A stretch of DNA of 62,383 nt. Origin: Myxococcales bacterium (GTDB taxonomy: Bacteria; Lernaellota; Lernaellaia; Lernaellales; Lernaellaceae). The stretch covers positions 1-62,383 of the forward strand of contig JAAYVF010000047.1 in NCBI GenBank assembly GCA_012517325.1, in the 5' to 3' direction. Below are positions 1 to 8,151 of this stretch, one piece after another; positions within the stretch are counted from its first letter, which is position 1, and every line of letters starts with the position of its first letter. Position numbers and translations under genes: made by a program. The notes beneath the pieces were generated by a model. It was not told the origin of the DNA, searched no databases, and saw only the letters and a program-made list of their open reading frames with translations.

Positions 1-1
1 C

Positions 2-2623
2 ATTGAAAAACAGATCGTAGACATCTGGAAGAGGCACATCGGCGAGATGCTCCTGCCCGTGCAGGAGAAAGCCATTCAGCAATATGGCCTCTTCGAATCC
101 CGCAACCTGATCGTCTTCTCACCCACCTCCTCGGGCAAGACATTCATCGGCGAGATGGCCGCGATCAAGGCGGCCCGTAAAAAGCTCAAGGTCTTCTACC
201 TGGTCCCGCAGAAGTCGCTCGCCGAGGAGAAGTTCGTCGAATTCAGCGAACGCTATGGCGAGGTCGGCATTCGCGTCGTCATCTCCAACCGCGACCACCG
301 CGAGTTCGACGAATTGATCCAGCGCGGTGACTTCGATATCGCTATCGTGGTCTACGAGAAAATGCAGGGTCTGCTCGTGAACACACCTTCGTTGCTCACC
401 AGCGCTGGGCTGATCGTCGTCGACGAACTCCAGATGATCACCGACGAATTCCGTGGGCCGGTGCTCGAAGTGCTGCTCACGCGGATCGTGACGTCGGACG
501 CCAGTCCGCAGATTCTCGGCCTTTCCGCCGTGCTCGGCAAAACCGACCGCCTGGAGAAATGGCTGAAGGCACGCGTCCTCGTCGAGGCGCAGCGTCCCGT
601 TGAGCTTCGCAAGGGCATCCTGTGCCAGGGAGTGTTCAACTACCGCGAACACAATTCGGGCGCCGCAGGGTCGGAGGACATGGTTTGGGACGACAACAAT
701 TCCAAGAACGCCGATCTCCAGCTGCTACTCAACATCGCGCACCTCGCCCAACGCGGCGAGCAATGCATGGTCTTCATGCGGGATCGCAACTCGACGGTGT
801 TCGCGGCGCGCAGTCTGTCGGACCTGGTGTCACTTCCTTCCGCGACCGAAGCCATCGAGGAACTCGCCGACATGGAGGACACCTACGCCCGCGAAATTCT
901 CACTGAGCTACTCACCCAGGGCATTGCCTTCCACAACTCCGATCTGACCTGGGCCGAGCGCCGCTTGATCGAAAAGCACTTCCGCGCCGGGACCATCAAG
1001 GCGCTGTTCTCGACGTCCACCCTGGCAATGGGCATGAACCTCCCGGCCAAGAACGTGTTCGTCGATTCGCAAAAGTGGAAATACTCTTCCAAATTCCGCC
1101 GCTGGGTCACCGAGGACATCACGCGCAGCGAATACGAGAACATGAGCGGCCGCGCCGGGCGACTGTCGCTCGCCTCGGACTTCGGGCGCTCCATCATGGT
1201 CAGCCTGGGCGATTATCCGGCGAAGGCGATGGCGCGGCACTATATCGAGGGGAGCTTTGAAGACATCACGCCGACACTCGCCAACGCGCCGCTAGAGAGC
1301 CACGTCGTCAATCTGATCGCATCGGGCCTGTGCGCAACGCGGGAAGAACTCTACCACTTCCTCCTCGGCAGCTTTACCGGCCATGAGGTTTGGCGGCAGA
1401 AGCAGACGCTCGATCAGTTCCGCAAGGATGTCGACCAAGCTGTGGACATCTGCATCTCGTGCTCCACGGTGGTCGAACACGAGGGGCAGCTGGTCATCAC
1501 CGAGTTGGGGCGTACCTGCGCTTCACAATGCCTGCACCCAAAGACGGCCTTCGCCTTCTTTCGCTGGGCGCAATCGGCGAAGGATCGTTTCTCCACCGAG
1601 TTCGAGATGCTGGTGATCGCCGCGCGCAGCCACGACGCCAACGACATATACGTCACGATGTCGACCGAGGAGAACCGGCGCGCCGGGTATCGGGACCAGG
1701 TGTTGAATCGCGCCCGTGGCGGCGACATCGCGCAGTGGGCCGTTTTTCAGGCGGTCGCCAAGGAAACGCACTGCATTTACGAGGTGAACAAACGGTACAA
1801 GCTCGCGCTCATGATGGACGACTGGATCGAGGAGCTGCCGATCAAAAAAATCGAGCAGGGATACCGGGTCTGGGGCGGCGCAGTGCGACGGGTCGCCGAG
1901 GAATTCGATTGGCTCATTCACGGCATGGCGCTCGTGTGCGAGATCGCCGGGTGGAACGAGAAGCAGGTTGACCAGGTCCACGATTTGTCGCTGCGTCTGA
2001 CCCAGGGCATCAGGAACGATGCGGTGGAGTTGGCTCGCATGAATCTTCGCGGGGTTGGCCGCGCCGTCCTGCGAAAGCTCGTGGATTCAAAATTGTGCGA
2101 TCAGAGTGCCCTTGAAGAATCATCCGAGGCTCGACTCAGTGAAATCCTCGGCCCGAAGACCGGCAAGAAATTGTTCGACCTGGTTCGTGAGGGCGCGCCA
2201 ACGGCGATGCACCAAGAAGAGGAAACTGCTCCTGTGGGATTAGTCGAACCCAATTTCGAAGCCGACCCCATGCCAAGCCTTATCCTCGATATCAAGCAGC
2301 ACCGCGTGTCCTACAAAGGCGCGATGGTCGACCTGCAACCGACGCCGCTCAAGTTCATCGCGCTTCTTGCGAAGAAGCCCGGCAAGATCGTGACCAAGCA
2401 GGAAATTTACAACAGCATCTGGGGCCTCAATGACGCGGCAGACAATCCGATCTATGACCATCAGATCACCGACACAAGGCACACGCTGGTACGAGCATTA
2501 GAGAGATTAGCTGGAAATGGGAATGGTATCCGATCTCAGGAAGTACGGGGTCTTATCAAGACCAAGCCGCGCGTCGGTTACTGGCTTGACTTGCCAGGAG
2601 ATCAGGTTTGCGTCCATGAATGA
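2..2623 (+). CDS. Ski2/Hel308-like DExH helicase fused to a C-terminal OmpR-type winged helix (5' partial)
   Basis: Superfamily 2 helicase. Numbering from the ATG at 47: motif I SPTSSGKT (25-32), motif II DELQ (about 126-129), motif III GLSA, motif V around AMGMNLPA and motif VI GRAGR (about 368-372). A helix-hairpin-helix-like stretch (about 663-715) resembles the Hel308 C-terminal part. Residues about 745-850 match the PhoB/OmpR DNA-binding domain, with LQPTPLKFIALLAKKPG, an EIYNSIWG recognition region and a final RVGYWLDLP hairpin. The frame is open back to base 2 and the residues before 47 still read as helicase, so the true start lies outside the window. DNA or RNA unwinding is inferred from the family; the fused winged helix is unusual. 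It is followed by a convergent SHOCT gene. Confidence 0.85.
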   Translation: MEKQIVDIWKRHIGEMLLPVQEKAIQQYGLFESRNLIVFSPTSSGKTFIGEMAAIKAARKKLKVFYLVPQKSLAEEKFVEFSERYGEVGIRVVISNRDHREFDELIQRGDFDIAIVVYEKMQGLLVNTPSLLTSAGLIVVDELQMITDEFRGPVLEVLLTRIVTSDASPQILGLSAVLGKTDRLEKWLKARVLVEAQRPVELRKGILCQGVFNYREHNSGAAGSEDMVWDDNNSKNADLQLLLNIAHLAQRGEQCMVFMRDRNSTVFAARSLSDLVSLPSATEAIEELADMEDTYAREILTELLTQGIAFHNSDLTWAERRLIEKHFRAGTIKALFSTSTLAMGMNLPAKNVFVDSQKWKYSSKFRRWVTEDITRSEYENMSGRAGRLSLASDFGRSIMVSLGDYPAKAMARHYIEGSFEDITPTLANAPLESHVVNLIASGLCATREELYHFLLGSFTGHEVWRQKQTLDQFRKDVDQAVDICISCSTVVEHEGQLVITELGRTCASQCLHPKTAFAFFRWAQSAKDRFSTEFEMLVIAARSHDANDIYVTMSTEENRRAGYRDQVLNRARGGDIAQWAVFQAVAKETHCIYEVNKRYKLALMMDDWIEELPIKKIEQGYRVWGGAVRRVAEEFDWLIHGMALVCEIAGWNEKQVDQVHDLSLRLTQGIRNDAVELARMNLRGVGRAVLRKLVDSKLCDQSALEESSEARLSEILGPKTGKKLFDLVREGAPTAMHQEEETAPVGLVEPNFEADPMPSLILDIKQHRVSYKGAMVDLQPTPLKFIALLAKKPGKIVTKQEIYNSIWGLNDAADNPIYDHQITDTRHTLVRALERLAGNGNGIRSQEVRGLIKTKPRVGYWLDLPGDQVCVHE

Positions 2624-2649
2624 AAGACACATGTGGAGGACAAAATGGG

Positions 2650-3114
2650 CTATCCAAGTAGTTTCTTTTTGGCTACTTGAAATTCTTCGTCGGACAGGAT
2701 CCCTTGCTCCTTTAACGTTGCTAACTTTTGAAGTTCATCTGACAGATTTGTCGCCGGTGTTGTTACTTGCGGTGCCCGAGACTTACGGATAGCTTCATCA
2801 ATATAATTTTTAATCTCCCTAGCGATTGCATTGTTTTTAGTCTGGGCAAACATGAAAGTGTTTTCGTCTTTTGTTGCGGCTAATAAACCGCCTTTGCTTT
2901 CATTGCCACCGGGAATTGTGAATTGAAGATAGCCGCTAAATACCGCACCCGCTTCTTTGAATTGAATAGCCACAATTGATGAAAAGGGAATCTCCTTGGT
3001 GCCCTTGAGGCCTTTATTCAGAAAACCCAGGACGCCCTTTGGGGTAATCGTTACCCTGTCTTCGAATATCTCTAACAAATCCCCTACGCCCTTCATAGTA
3101 TAGACTGTGTTCAT
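2650..3114 (-). CDS. DUF4429-like protein with C-terminal SHOCT domain
   Basis: 154 residues. The first about 100 residues resemble DUF4429/bacterial PH-like domains (VTITPKGVLGFLNKGLKG, then IPFSSIVAIQFKEAG). The last 30 form a SHOCT motif (KLATLKEQGILSDEEFQVAKKKLL), a short helical module usually found at protein ends and thought to mediate oligomerisation or membrane association. There is no signal peptide. The start at 3114 is supported by AAAGGAG upstream. Two more SHOCT proteins lie at 6764 and 7378, so this accessory block is rich in them. The specific function is unknown. Confidence 0.75.
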   Translation of the reverse strand: MNTVYTMKGVGDLLEIFEDRVTITPKGVLGFLNKGLKGTKEIPFSSIVAIQFKEAGAVFSGYLQFTIPGGNESKGGLLAATKDENTFMFAQTKNNAIAREIKNYIDEAIRKSRAPQVTTPATNLSDELQKLATLKEQGILSDEEFQVAKKKLLG

Positions 3115-3209
3115 TGCCTACTCCTTTTTGTCGTCCCGTAAGTATGCCGGTTCAACCTGAACTTGATTGAAGCCAGTTTTTTATGGTTCGTCAACACACT
3201 ATCATTTGT

Positions 3210-3923
3210 CTACTTCTTTGCTCTTCTCCACCCTGCTTGTATTGCCTCCTCCTCGGTGCAAAACCACTTTTCGCCCGCCGCTTCGTTGATCTGCGTCTTA
3301 TCGTAGTTGTGCTGCCCGGGCACATGAAAGATCCGTTCGCCGCTGGCATTGATGTTACCTTTGATCTTGCACTTGCTATCTCCGGGAGCTGAGGGCGGTG
3401 CGCTATCGGGGGTGGGTGTTGGCGTCGCAGATTCCCCACCACCCCAAAGTCCCCGTCCCGCTTCCCGCGCCTCGCGCTCCAGCGCCCGGAATTCTTCCAT
3501 CTTGGCAAACGGGTACCGCGTGTAGGCGTGGCCGTAACCCTGGCGGATAAGTTCAGCGTTAAGGAGAGTGCCGTCCGGCAAGAACACATAGGCAAGTAAA
3601 CGCCCGTATTTGTCACGATGGTTCGTCGCGGCGCTCGCTTGGTCGAGTTCGAGGCGCACAGTCTTGCCATCCGCCATTTTGTGGGTGAAGGCGCTCGCTT
3701 CTTTGCCGAAGTACTGAACAGGTTTTCTAGGATCAACAGTCTCCGGGGTGTCCACCCCTATAAGTCGAACCTTGTCTTTATGTCCATCGATCTGAATCGC
3801 CAGCGTATCGCCATCGACTGCGCGAGTAACCGTTGCGGTAAGAGTGCTGCTCGAATCTTCGGCCAAGCACACCGTAGAGAGAAAAATAAAAGCCAGAAGT
3901 GCAAGCACTGAGGCCCGTTTCAT
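3210..3923 (-). CDS. Secreted thermonuclease-family protein (staphylococcal nuclease homologue)
   Basis: 237 residues with a Sec signal peptide of about 21 residues ending CLA. The SNase fold is clear: DGDT (about 38-41), VRLIGVDTPE with the Arg and Glu equivalent to catalytic R35 and E43 (about R53 and E61), and DKYGRLLAYVF with the third catalytic Arg (about R108). It should be an active Ca2+-dependent phosphodiesterase acting outside the cytoplasm. A Thr/Pro linker then leads to a small Cys-containing C-terminal module (CKIKGN...KWFCTEEEAIQAGWR) often seen on such nucleases. The ATG at 3923, six bases after GGAGG, is preferred to the TTG at 3926. Confidence 0.88.
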   Translation of the reverse strand: MKRASVLALLAFIFLSTVCLAEDSSSTLTATVTRAVDGDTLAIQIDGHKDKVRLIGVDTPETVDPRKPVQYFGKEASAFTHKMADGKTVRLELDQASAATNHRDKYGRLLAYVFLPDGTLLNAELIRQGYGHAYTRYPFAKMEEFRALEREAREAGRGLWGGGESATPTPTPDSAPPSAPGDSKCKIKGNINASGERIFHVPGQHNYDKTQINEAAGEKWFCTEEEAIQAGWRRAKK

Positions 3924-4081
3924 CAAACACCTCCATTTTTCAGGATCCGATCTTTTACCGATAGTTTGCCGAGTGTTCGGCGATTCGTCAAAGCCAATCG
4001 CGGTCGCGGCTTCGGCAAACCGATAAAGAAACGACTTTGCAGCGAGGATTTCTCGGGCCGCAATCCGGTAAATTCCCAGCT

Positions 4082-5059
4082 ATGCGAAAGCCCAGGCACA
4101 TCGAGTCCCTGGAATACGGGCCAGGGAAGGAACTGAGAACGACAGACCCCAACCTCACCGAGATTTTCCGGGAGGTCAGATCGATCTATGCACTGGCCGA
4201 TTTCCCAGTGGTGGTTCAGGGTGAAACCGGTACCGGGAAAGAAGGAATCGCCAGGGCGCTTCATTGGCACAGCCAACGACGCAGCAAGCCGTTCGTAGCG
4301 GTGAACTGTGGCGCAATTCCCGAAGGCATCGTGGACAGCGAATTTTTCGGCCACGAACGCGGGGCATTCAGTGGTGCGATCACGACCAGGAAAGGGCACT
4401 TCGAGGTCGCCAACGGCGGCACACTTTTTTTGGATGAGATCAGTGAGTTGCCACTGACTCTTCAAGCCCGCCTCTTGCGTGTTCTGCAAGAAAGCGAAAT
4501 CGTGAGAGTAGGTAGTAGCCGCGTGATCAAAGTAGACGTTCGGATCGTAGCGGCAACGAACAAGGATTTGAAGACTCTCGTCGGCAAGGGGAAATTTCGC
4601 GCTGACCTCTACTATCGAATATCGACAGCTACTGTTCACCTCCAACCACTTCGGGAGCGACCCGCCGACATCATGATGCTCGCGAGAACTACTCGCGATG
4701 AGTGCCTGGCAAAAATAAAACGGTCGCCTGTTTTGCACTTTCAGCCGATCCTTGCTCGTGTTCTGCGCTCATATCCCTGGCCGGGAAATGTACGCGAGCT
4801 TAAAAGCACGATTGAGGTCGCAATTGCTCGTGCTGTCGGGGGACATCGAAAGACCATTTCAATCGCCGATCTTAATGACAATTGTCTACACCAAGAAAAC
4901 CAGCAACCAGAAAACTTTCAATCTTCTCTTGAACGGCAAATTTCTCAATATTTGGTGTCCGAGCCAGACGCATCAATAATTTCAATCGCCTCCTTTCTGC
5001 ACGCTGACTACTACAAAGTGCGACGCATCATTTGTAAAATAAAACAGATTCCTAAGTAG
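4082..5059 (+). CDS. Stand-alone sigma-54 interaction domain (AAA+) activator
   Basis: 325 residues from the ATG at 4082; an in-frame TTG at 4037 would add 15 residues and neither start has a strong ribosome site. Nearly the whole protein is the enhancer-binding-protein AAA+ core: Walker A GETGTGKE (47-54), the sigma-54 loop GAFSGA (94-99, with Ser in place of the usual Thr), Walker B TLFLDE (about 114-119) and PWPGNVREL. There is no receiver or PAS domain in front. The last about 50 residues form a short helical segment (FLHADYYKVRRIICKIKQI) that could be a divergent DNA-binding helix-turn-helix. It should remodel RNA polymerase-sigma-54, but how it is controlled and what it activates are not visible. 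Confidence 0.85.
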   Translation: MRKPRHIESLEYGPGKELRTTDPNLTEIFREVRSIYALADFPVVVQGETGTGKEGIARALHWHSQRRSKPFVAVNCGAIPEGIVDSEFFGHERGAFSGAITTRKGHFEVANGGTLFLDEISELPLTLQARLLRVLQESEIVRVGSSRVIKVDVRIVAATNKDLKTLVGKGKFRADLYYRISTATVHLQPLRERPADIMMLARTTRDECLAKIKRSPVLHFQPILARVLRSYPWPGNVRELKSTIEVAIARAVGGHRKTISIADLNDNCLHQENQQPENFQSSLERQISQYLVSEPDASIISIASFLHADYYKVRRIICKIKQIPK

Positions 5060-5101
5060 CTTTTGCTTCGAGCAGCTGCGTCCTTTTTTCTTCAGGGCTA
5101 T

Positions 5102-5731
5102 TCAATGAACTATGCTTCTCGTAATTGGAATCAATATCAATTCAAAGGGTACAAGAAGAGTTGCAAGGGCCACAGTCAGCCGTCGTCTTTTTCGCACAAT
5201 CCGACTCACGCAAAAGACATTCGCCACAAAAAGTAAAGACAAGATGCCCACCACGCTAAGTACTGATAGAAAGACAACCGCAATCAGGGACTTATTCCAA
5301 TTGACGAACCAACTCCCACATTGAACAAACAGAACCAACAATCCCAAAAGCCACGCGCTAACAGGACTTGTTAGTTCTGAATGACCACGCTCGGAGGGAT
5401 CGTGCATGAAGACCTGCCAGAATACCGGAATGATCGCAACAGCAAACCCAACACCGCCGATATTTCCCAACACGACACGTCTTAGATTGTTTCCAGGCTC
5501 GACCACAGAATCAATAATGCTTATTATAATGAAAGCAATACCAATACAGAACATTTTTACATTGAGTTTTGTGTGACGGCACAAAATCAATAATATACTT
5601 GTCGATACAAATGAAGTATAGAAACCCACACAGCGATAGCAGAACAAACACTGAACTCCATCTGCAGAAAGGCTACGCTGAGGTATTCTGTGACAGAAAT
5701 GGCCAGCAAATCCTTCCAAGATCGCCCACAT
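5102..5731 (-). CDS. DUF2085 membrane protein
   Basis: 209 residues from the ATG at 5731, which has GAAAGGAGACA just upstream. The N terminus has the DUF2085 signature: CHRIPQRS, then CLFCYRCVGFYTSF, a pair of Cys/His-containing motifs beside the first membrane helix. About five further hydrophobic segments follow (for example SILLILC, MFCIGIAFIIISII, VAIIPVFWQVF, LLGLLVLFVQ, VVFLSVLSVVGILSLLFVANVF). DUF2085 proteins are small uncharacterised membrane proteins that may bind a metal or cofactor through the CHR...C..C motif. This is the last gene of a minus-strand cluster that contains a second DUF2085 gene (6169). Confidence 0.75.
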   Translation of the reverse strand: MWAILEGFAGHFCHRIPQRSLSADGVQCLFCYRCVGFYTSFVSTSILLILCRHTKLNVKMFCIGIAFIIISIIDSVVEPGNNLRRVVLGNIGGVGFAVAIIPVFWQVFMHDPSERGHSELTSPVSAWLLGLLVLFVQCGSWFVNWNKSLIAVVFLSVLSVVGILSLLFVANVFCVSRIVRKRRRLTVALATLLVPFELILIPITRSIVH

Positions 5732-5819
5732 TGTCTCTCCTTTCACCGCTAGGAGATCAATCAGACCACCTCACTTCGTGCCTCAGACCCTCTCTGTGCG
5801 CATTGAGCAAATGGCTTGA

Positions 5820-6248
5820 CTATTGCAAAACGCTACCTCTTAAGAGGACATTCCCCATTTTCCCGTTGCACTTTCCCTTTATTTGTACTTTTTGGCCCTT
5901 TTGAAGGTTTGCGAGTTGACCCTTGGCTTTATCGTCAAACATGCATTGCACACCACCGAAGGAAAAGTCCCCGCCAGCTTTCAGAACGACATACGGTGTG
6001 TCCGTAATGTCCTTGCCGATATTATCGATGGTTCCGGAAACAAGAAGAACCTTGTCCTTGAATTTTTCATCAGCTGCAACTTCGTTTGCTTTATAGGCGT
6101 TGAATAACTGGTCGGCCGTGATCGACACCGCCGGGCCTTCAGACTGGACGGATTTTGTTTCCTCTCTTTCAGAGCTGCAAGCTAAAAGTAGGGCAAAAAT
6201 CAGACCAGCCATGAGTAGGACGAGAACAGTTTCCGTACGTCGATTCAT
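5820..6248 (-). CDS. Putative OB-fold (tRNA_anti-like) lipoprotein
   Basis: 142 residues from the ATG at 6248, preceded by an excellent AAAGGAGGAATC. A hydrophobic N terminus ends in LLLAC, a lipobox, so the mature protein should be lipid-anchored. The rest matches the small OB-fold tRNA_anti-like family: a strand pattern DKVLLVSGTIDNIG, then VQCMFDD and KGQKVQIKGKCNG. That family is defined by fold only and has no known ligand. Its start overlaps the 3' end of the upstream DUF2085 reading frame by 80 bases, which suggests the C-terminal tail of that gene is not under strong constraint. Confidence 0.75.
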   Translation of the reverse strand: MNRRTETVLVLLMAGLIFALLLACSSEREETKSVQSEGPAVSITADQLFNAYKANEVAADEKFKDKVLLVSGTIDNIGKDITDTPYVVLKAGGDFSFGGVQCMFDDKAKGQLANLQKGQKVQIKGKCNGKMGNVLLRGSVLQ

Positions 6249-6762
6249 GATTCCTCCTTTGTGAAAAGCGAGATAAGTCGTATGGTCCGGCATAGGCGAA
6301 TTCCTCTGCCGTTGGTACGAGAGCGCTATGATCTAAGAAAGCCTGCCCCTTTCTTTTCTGGATATCGTGATAAACGTAGAGTGTTAGTGGTTCTTGAGAA
6401 CTATTTTCGGGCGATCTGCAAACGGACTCGAGGAAAGGCATATTGCGAAAATCATTCTGGGCCCAAGACAGCAGGTAAATAATGACACCGATGCCGCCTA
6501 AGACACCGGTGAGAAAGCGAAGAGCATTATTACTATGTCTCCAGCCCGCTTCTTGGGTGAGTGCATCGGCAAGTATTGGCAGCATGAATAAGATGGCTAT
6601 TGTCCGAGTCGTCAAAATTTCAGCCAACCAAAATAAAGGACCAATAACTAGCCCCCAGAAAAGTCCGTAGCAGCGACTGCATATCGGCGAACGCCATCGC
6701 CCAATGGCTAAGCAACGTGATTCCAGCCGATGGCAAGGCCAGTATTTGAAAAGGCTATTCAT
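6169..6762 (-). CDS. DUF2085 membrane protein with unusual C-terminal tail
   Basis: 197 residues from the ATG at 6762; a GTG at 6774 overlapping the upstream stop is an alternative. The DUF2085 motifs are CHRLESRCL and SPICSRCYGLFWGL, followed by helices LFMLPILADALTQ and LRFLTGVLGGIGVIIYLL. The family core ends near residue 110. The remaining about 85 residues are polar, unlike the family, and their coding sequence runs into the next gene (overlap 6169-6248). This may be a lost stop codon or a frameshift after the core. Function unknown; one of two DUF2085 genes in this cluster. Confidence 0.6.
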   Translation of the reverse strand: MNSLFKYWPCHRLESRCLAIGRWRSPICSRCYGLFWGLVIGPLFWLAEILTTRTIAILFMLPILADALTQEAGWRHSNNALRFLTGVLGGIGVIIYLLSWAQNDFRNMPFLESVCRSPENSSQEPLTLYVYHDIQKRKGQAFLDHSALVPTAEEFAYAGPYDLSRFSQRRNHESTYGNCSRPTHGWSDFCPTFSLQL

Positions 6763-6763
6763 T

Positions 6764-7381
6764 TCAAGCACCAACAGGTTCTTTGAACTGGCGAATTAGT
6801 TGTTCAATGTGGGGGAGTTTTGAAGATTCAAAATAGTAATTTTTACCAGCAATCAAGACCCGATATTTTAACCAGATATTGCCGAGGCAAAGATTTGATG
6901 GCTCTGGACCAGTGATTTTGCTCCATTCCGCTTCCAGCGTGTGAAAGGCTGGTCTGCGGTTTTTTAGTTCATCGAATTTACTCGCCCATAAATGGCACCT
7001 TGCCTCACCGCGGCTTTTGTCCAGAAGAATCCCGAGAGCGGCAAGGACGAAAAATGTCACGATGTAGAGGAATAGTCCAACGATGAACCCAATTAGCCCC
7101 CACCAGCCCCTATGGACTCGCACTGCAGTTATCCCTTTTGGCGATGCGTAAAGGTTCCAGTAATCGAGCGAGACCCAAAGACAAGGCGTATTCGTGGTTT
7201 TTACGGCTTCAATTACGGGTAAGGCGACAGTAGGCGAAGCGACAGCATTTTCTGTTTGGCTTGCCCATCCGTCTAAAATCAGTTTCTTTTGGGCTTGAAA
7301 TTCATCCTCAGATAGAATTCCCTTTTCTTTTAATTCGGCGAGTTTCTCAAGGCGCTCTGAAATATCCATTGGTCGTCTCAC
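6764..7381 (-). CDS. SHOCT-domain membrane protein
   Basis: 205 residues. The first ATG at 7381 overlaps the stop of the upstream gene by four bases (ATGA), which favours translational coupling; MDISERL at 7369 is an alternative. A SHOCT motif is at the N terminus (LEKLAELKEKGILSEDEFQAQKKLIL, about residues 9-34). A transmembrane pair follows (WWGLIGFIVGLFLYIVTFFVLAALGIL, about 93-120), and then a soluble region of about 85 residues without recognisable motifs. It appears to be a membrane partner of the adjacent SHOCT protein. Function unknown. Confidence 0.7.
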   Translation of the reverse strand: MRRPMDISERLEKLAELKEKGILSEDEFQAQKKLILDGWASQTENAVASPTVALPVIEAVKTTNTPCLWVSLDYWNLYASPKGITAVRVHRGWWGLIGFIVGLFLYIVTFFVLAALGILLDKSRGEARCHLWASKFDELKNRRPAFHTLEAEWSKITGPEPSNLCLGNIWLKYRVLIAGKNYYFESSKLPHIEQLIRQFKEPVGA

Positions 7382-7869
7382 ATCGAGAGGAGCTTTTTCT
7401 TTTGCTCACTGAACTCTTCCTCAGTAAGCACACCTTTTTCTTTTAGCTGAGCCAGCTTTTCCAGTTGAGCAAGAGCATCGGATGACAGCCCTGATGAGCT
7501 TGGTGGAGAAACGGCCTGTGAAGGAGCAAAGGGAATGGATGATGCGACTGCCGCTTGCGGCACAGCGCCCGTTGCTTTGAGCGGGACTTCACCTGCCAAC
7601 ACACGTTTTCGAACAGCCAAGTACCACGGGAAGACAATGATCCAAAGAATGACCGCTCCGAAAAAGATGGCCACGGGTCCAGAAAGACCTGTCTTGTATT
7701 TATTAATTTCGATCTTGGAAGCATCTGTCGCCGCCCAAATCGCAGTGCAAAGGATGAAAAGCGAGGAGACAAGGAGGCTTGAATTTTCCCCCGCTACTCC
7801 AGCAGCGACGCTGGACACAAAGACCATCGCAACCAACAACAGGATCGTGATCAGAATTGCACGGCCCAT
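7378..7869 (-). CDS. Small membrane protein with C-terminal SHOCT domain
   Basis: 163 residues. Two or three helices are visible: ILITILLLVAMVFVSSVAAGVAG at the N terminus, SSLLVSSLFILCTAIWAA, and GPVAIFFGAVILWIIVFPWYLAV. A Pro/Ser/Ala-rich linker leads to a C-terminal SHOCT (LEKLAQLKEKGVLTEEEFSEQKKKLL). The order is the reverse of the following gene, which has its SHOCT at the N terminus. It is the first gene of a minus-strand cluster of five overlapping or closely spaced genes (7869 down to 5102), probably one operon. Its partners and role are unknown. Confidence 0.72.
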   Translation of the reverse strand: MGRAILITILLLVAMVFVSSVAAGVAGENSSLLVSSLFILCTAIWAATDASKIEINKYKTGLSGPVAIFFGAVILWIIVFPWYLAVRKRVLAGEVPLKATGAVPQAAVASSIPFAPSQAVSPPSSSGLSSDALAQLEKLAQLKEKGVLTEEEFSEQKKKLLSM

Positions 7870-8151
7870 TACCGCTCCTCCTCAGGCTAAAGGTGTTGTC
7901 AAATGATACCCATAACTTGCAGTGTGCGCCTGTTCAGTTCTTTGATGATTCATGTAAGCTAAGCACAATTGAAAGCCTCCCGCAAGGATCTTGGAGGACA
8001 GAAACATTTCTCTCCTCCGTTTCTTCGAGCCACGCCGTGACTCTAGCTCTTGCTTGTGACATCCGGGGTCACATAAGCACACAAGGTCGGATTTAAATTC
8101 CCCGAACTCGATCTGCAATTCTCTCGCACGGATAAACGTGCCGATTTGAAC
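7870..8151. other. Gap at the junction between the accessory block and the truncated comM gene
   Basis: No convincing gene. A 78-codon minus-strand frame (7882-8118) has no ribosome site and no recognisable motif. The region presumably holds the promoter of the SHOCT/DUF2085 operon, but I see no clear -35/-10 pair. It sits between the less GC-rich block to the left and GC-rich DNA to the right. Confidence 0.4.

Noticed and set aside
7882-8118. 78-codon minus-strand frame
   Set aside because: No ribosome site, odd composition and no recognisable domain; it falls in a promoter region.
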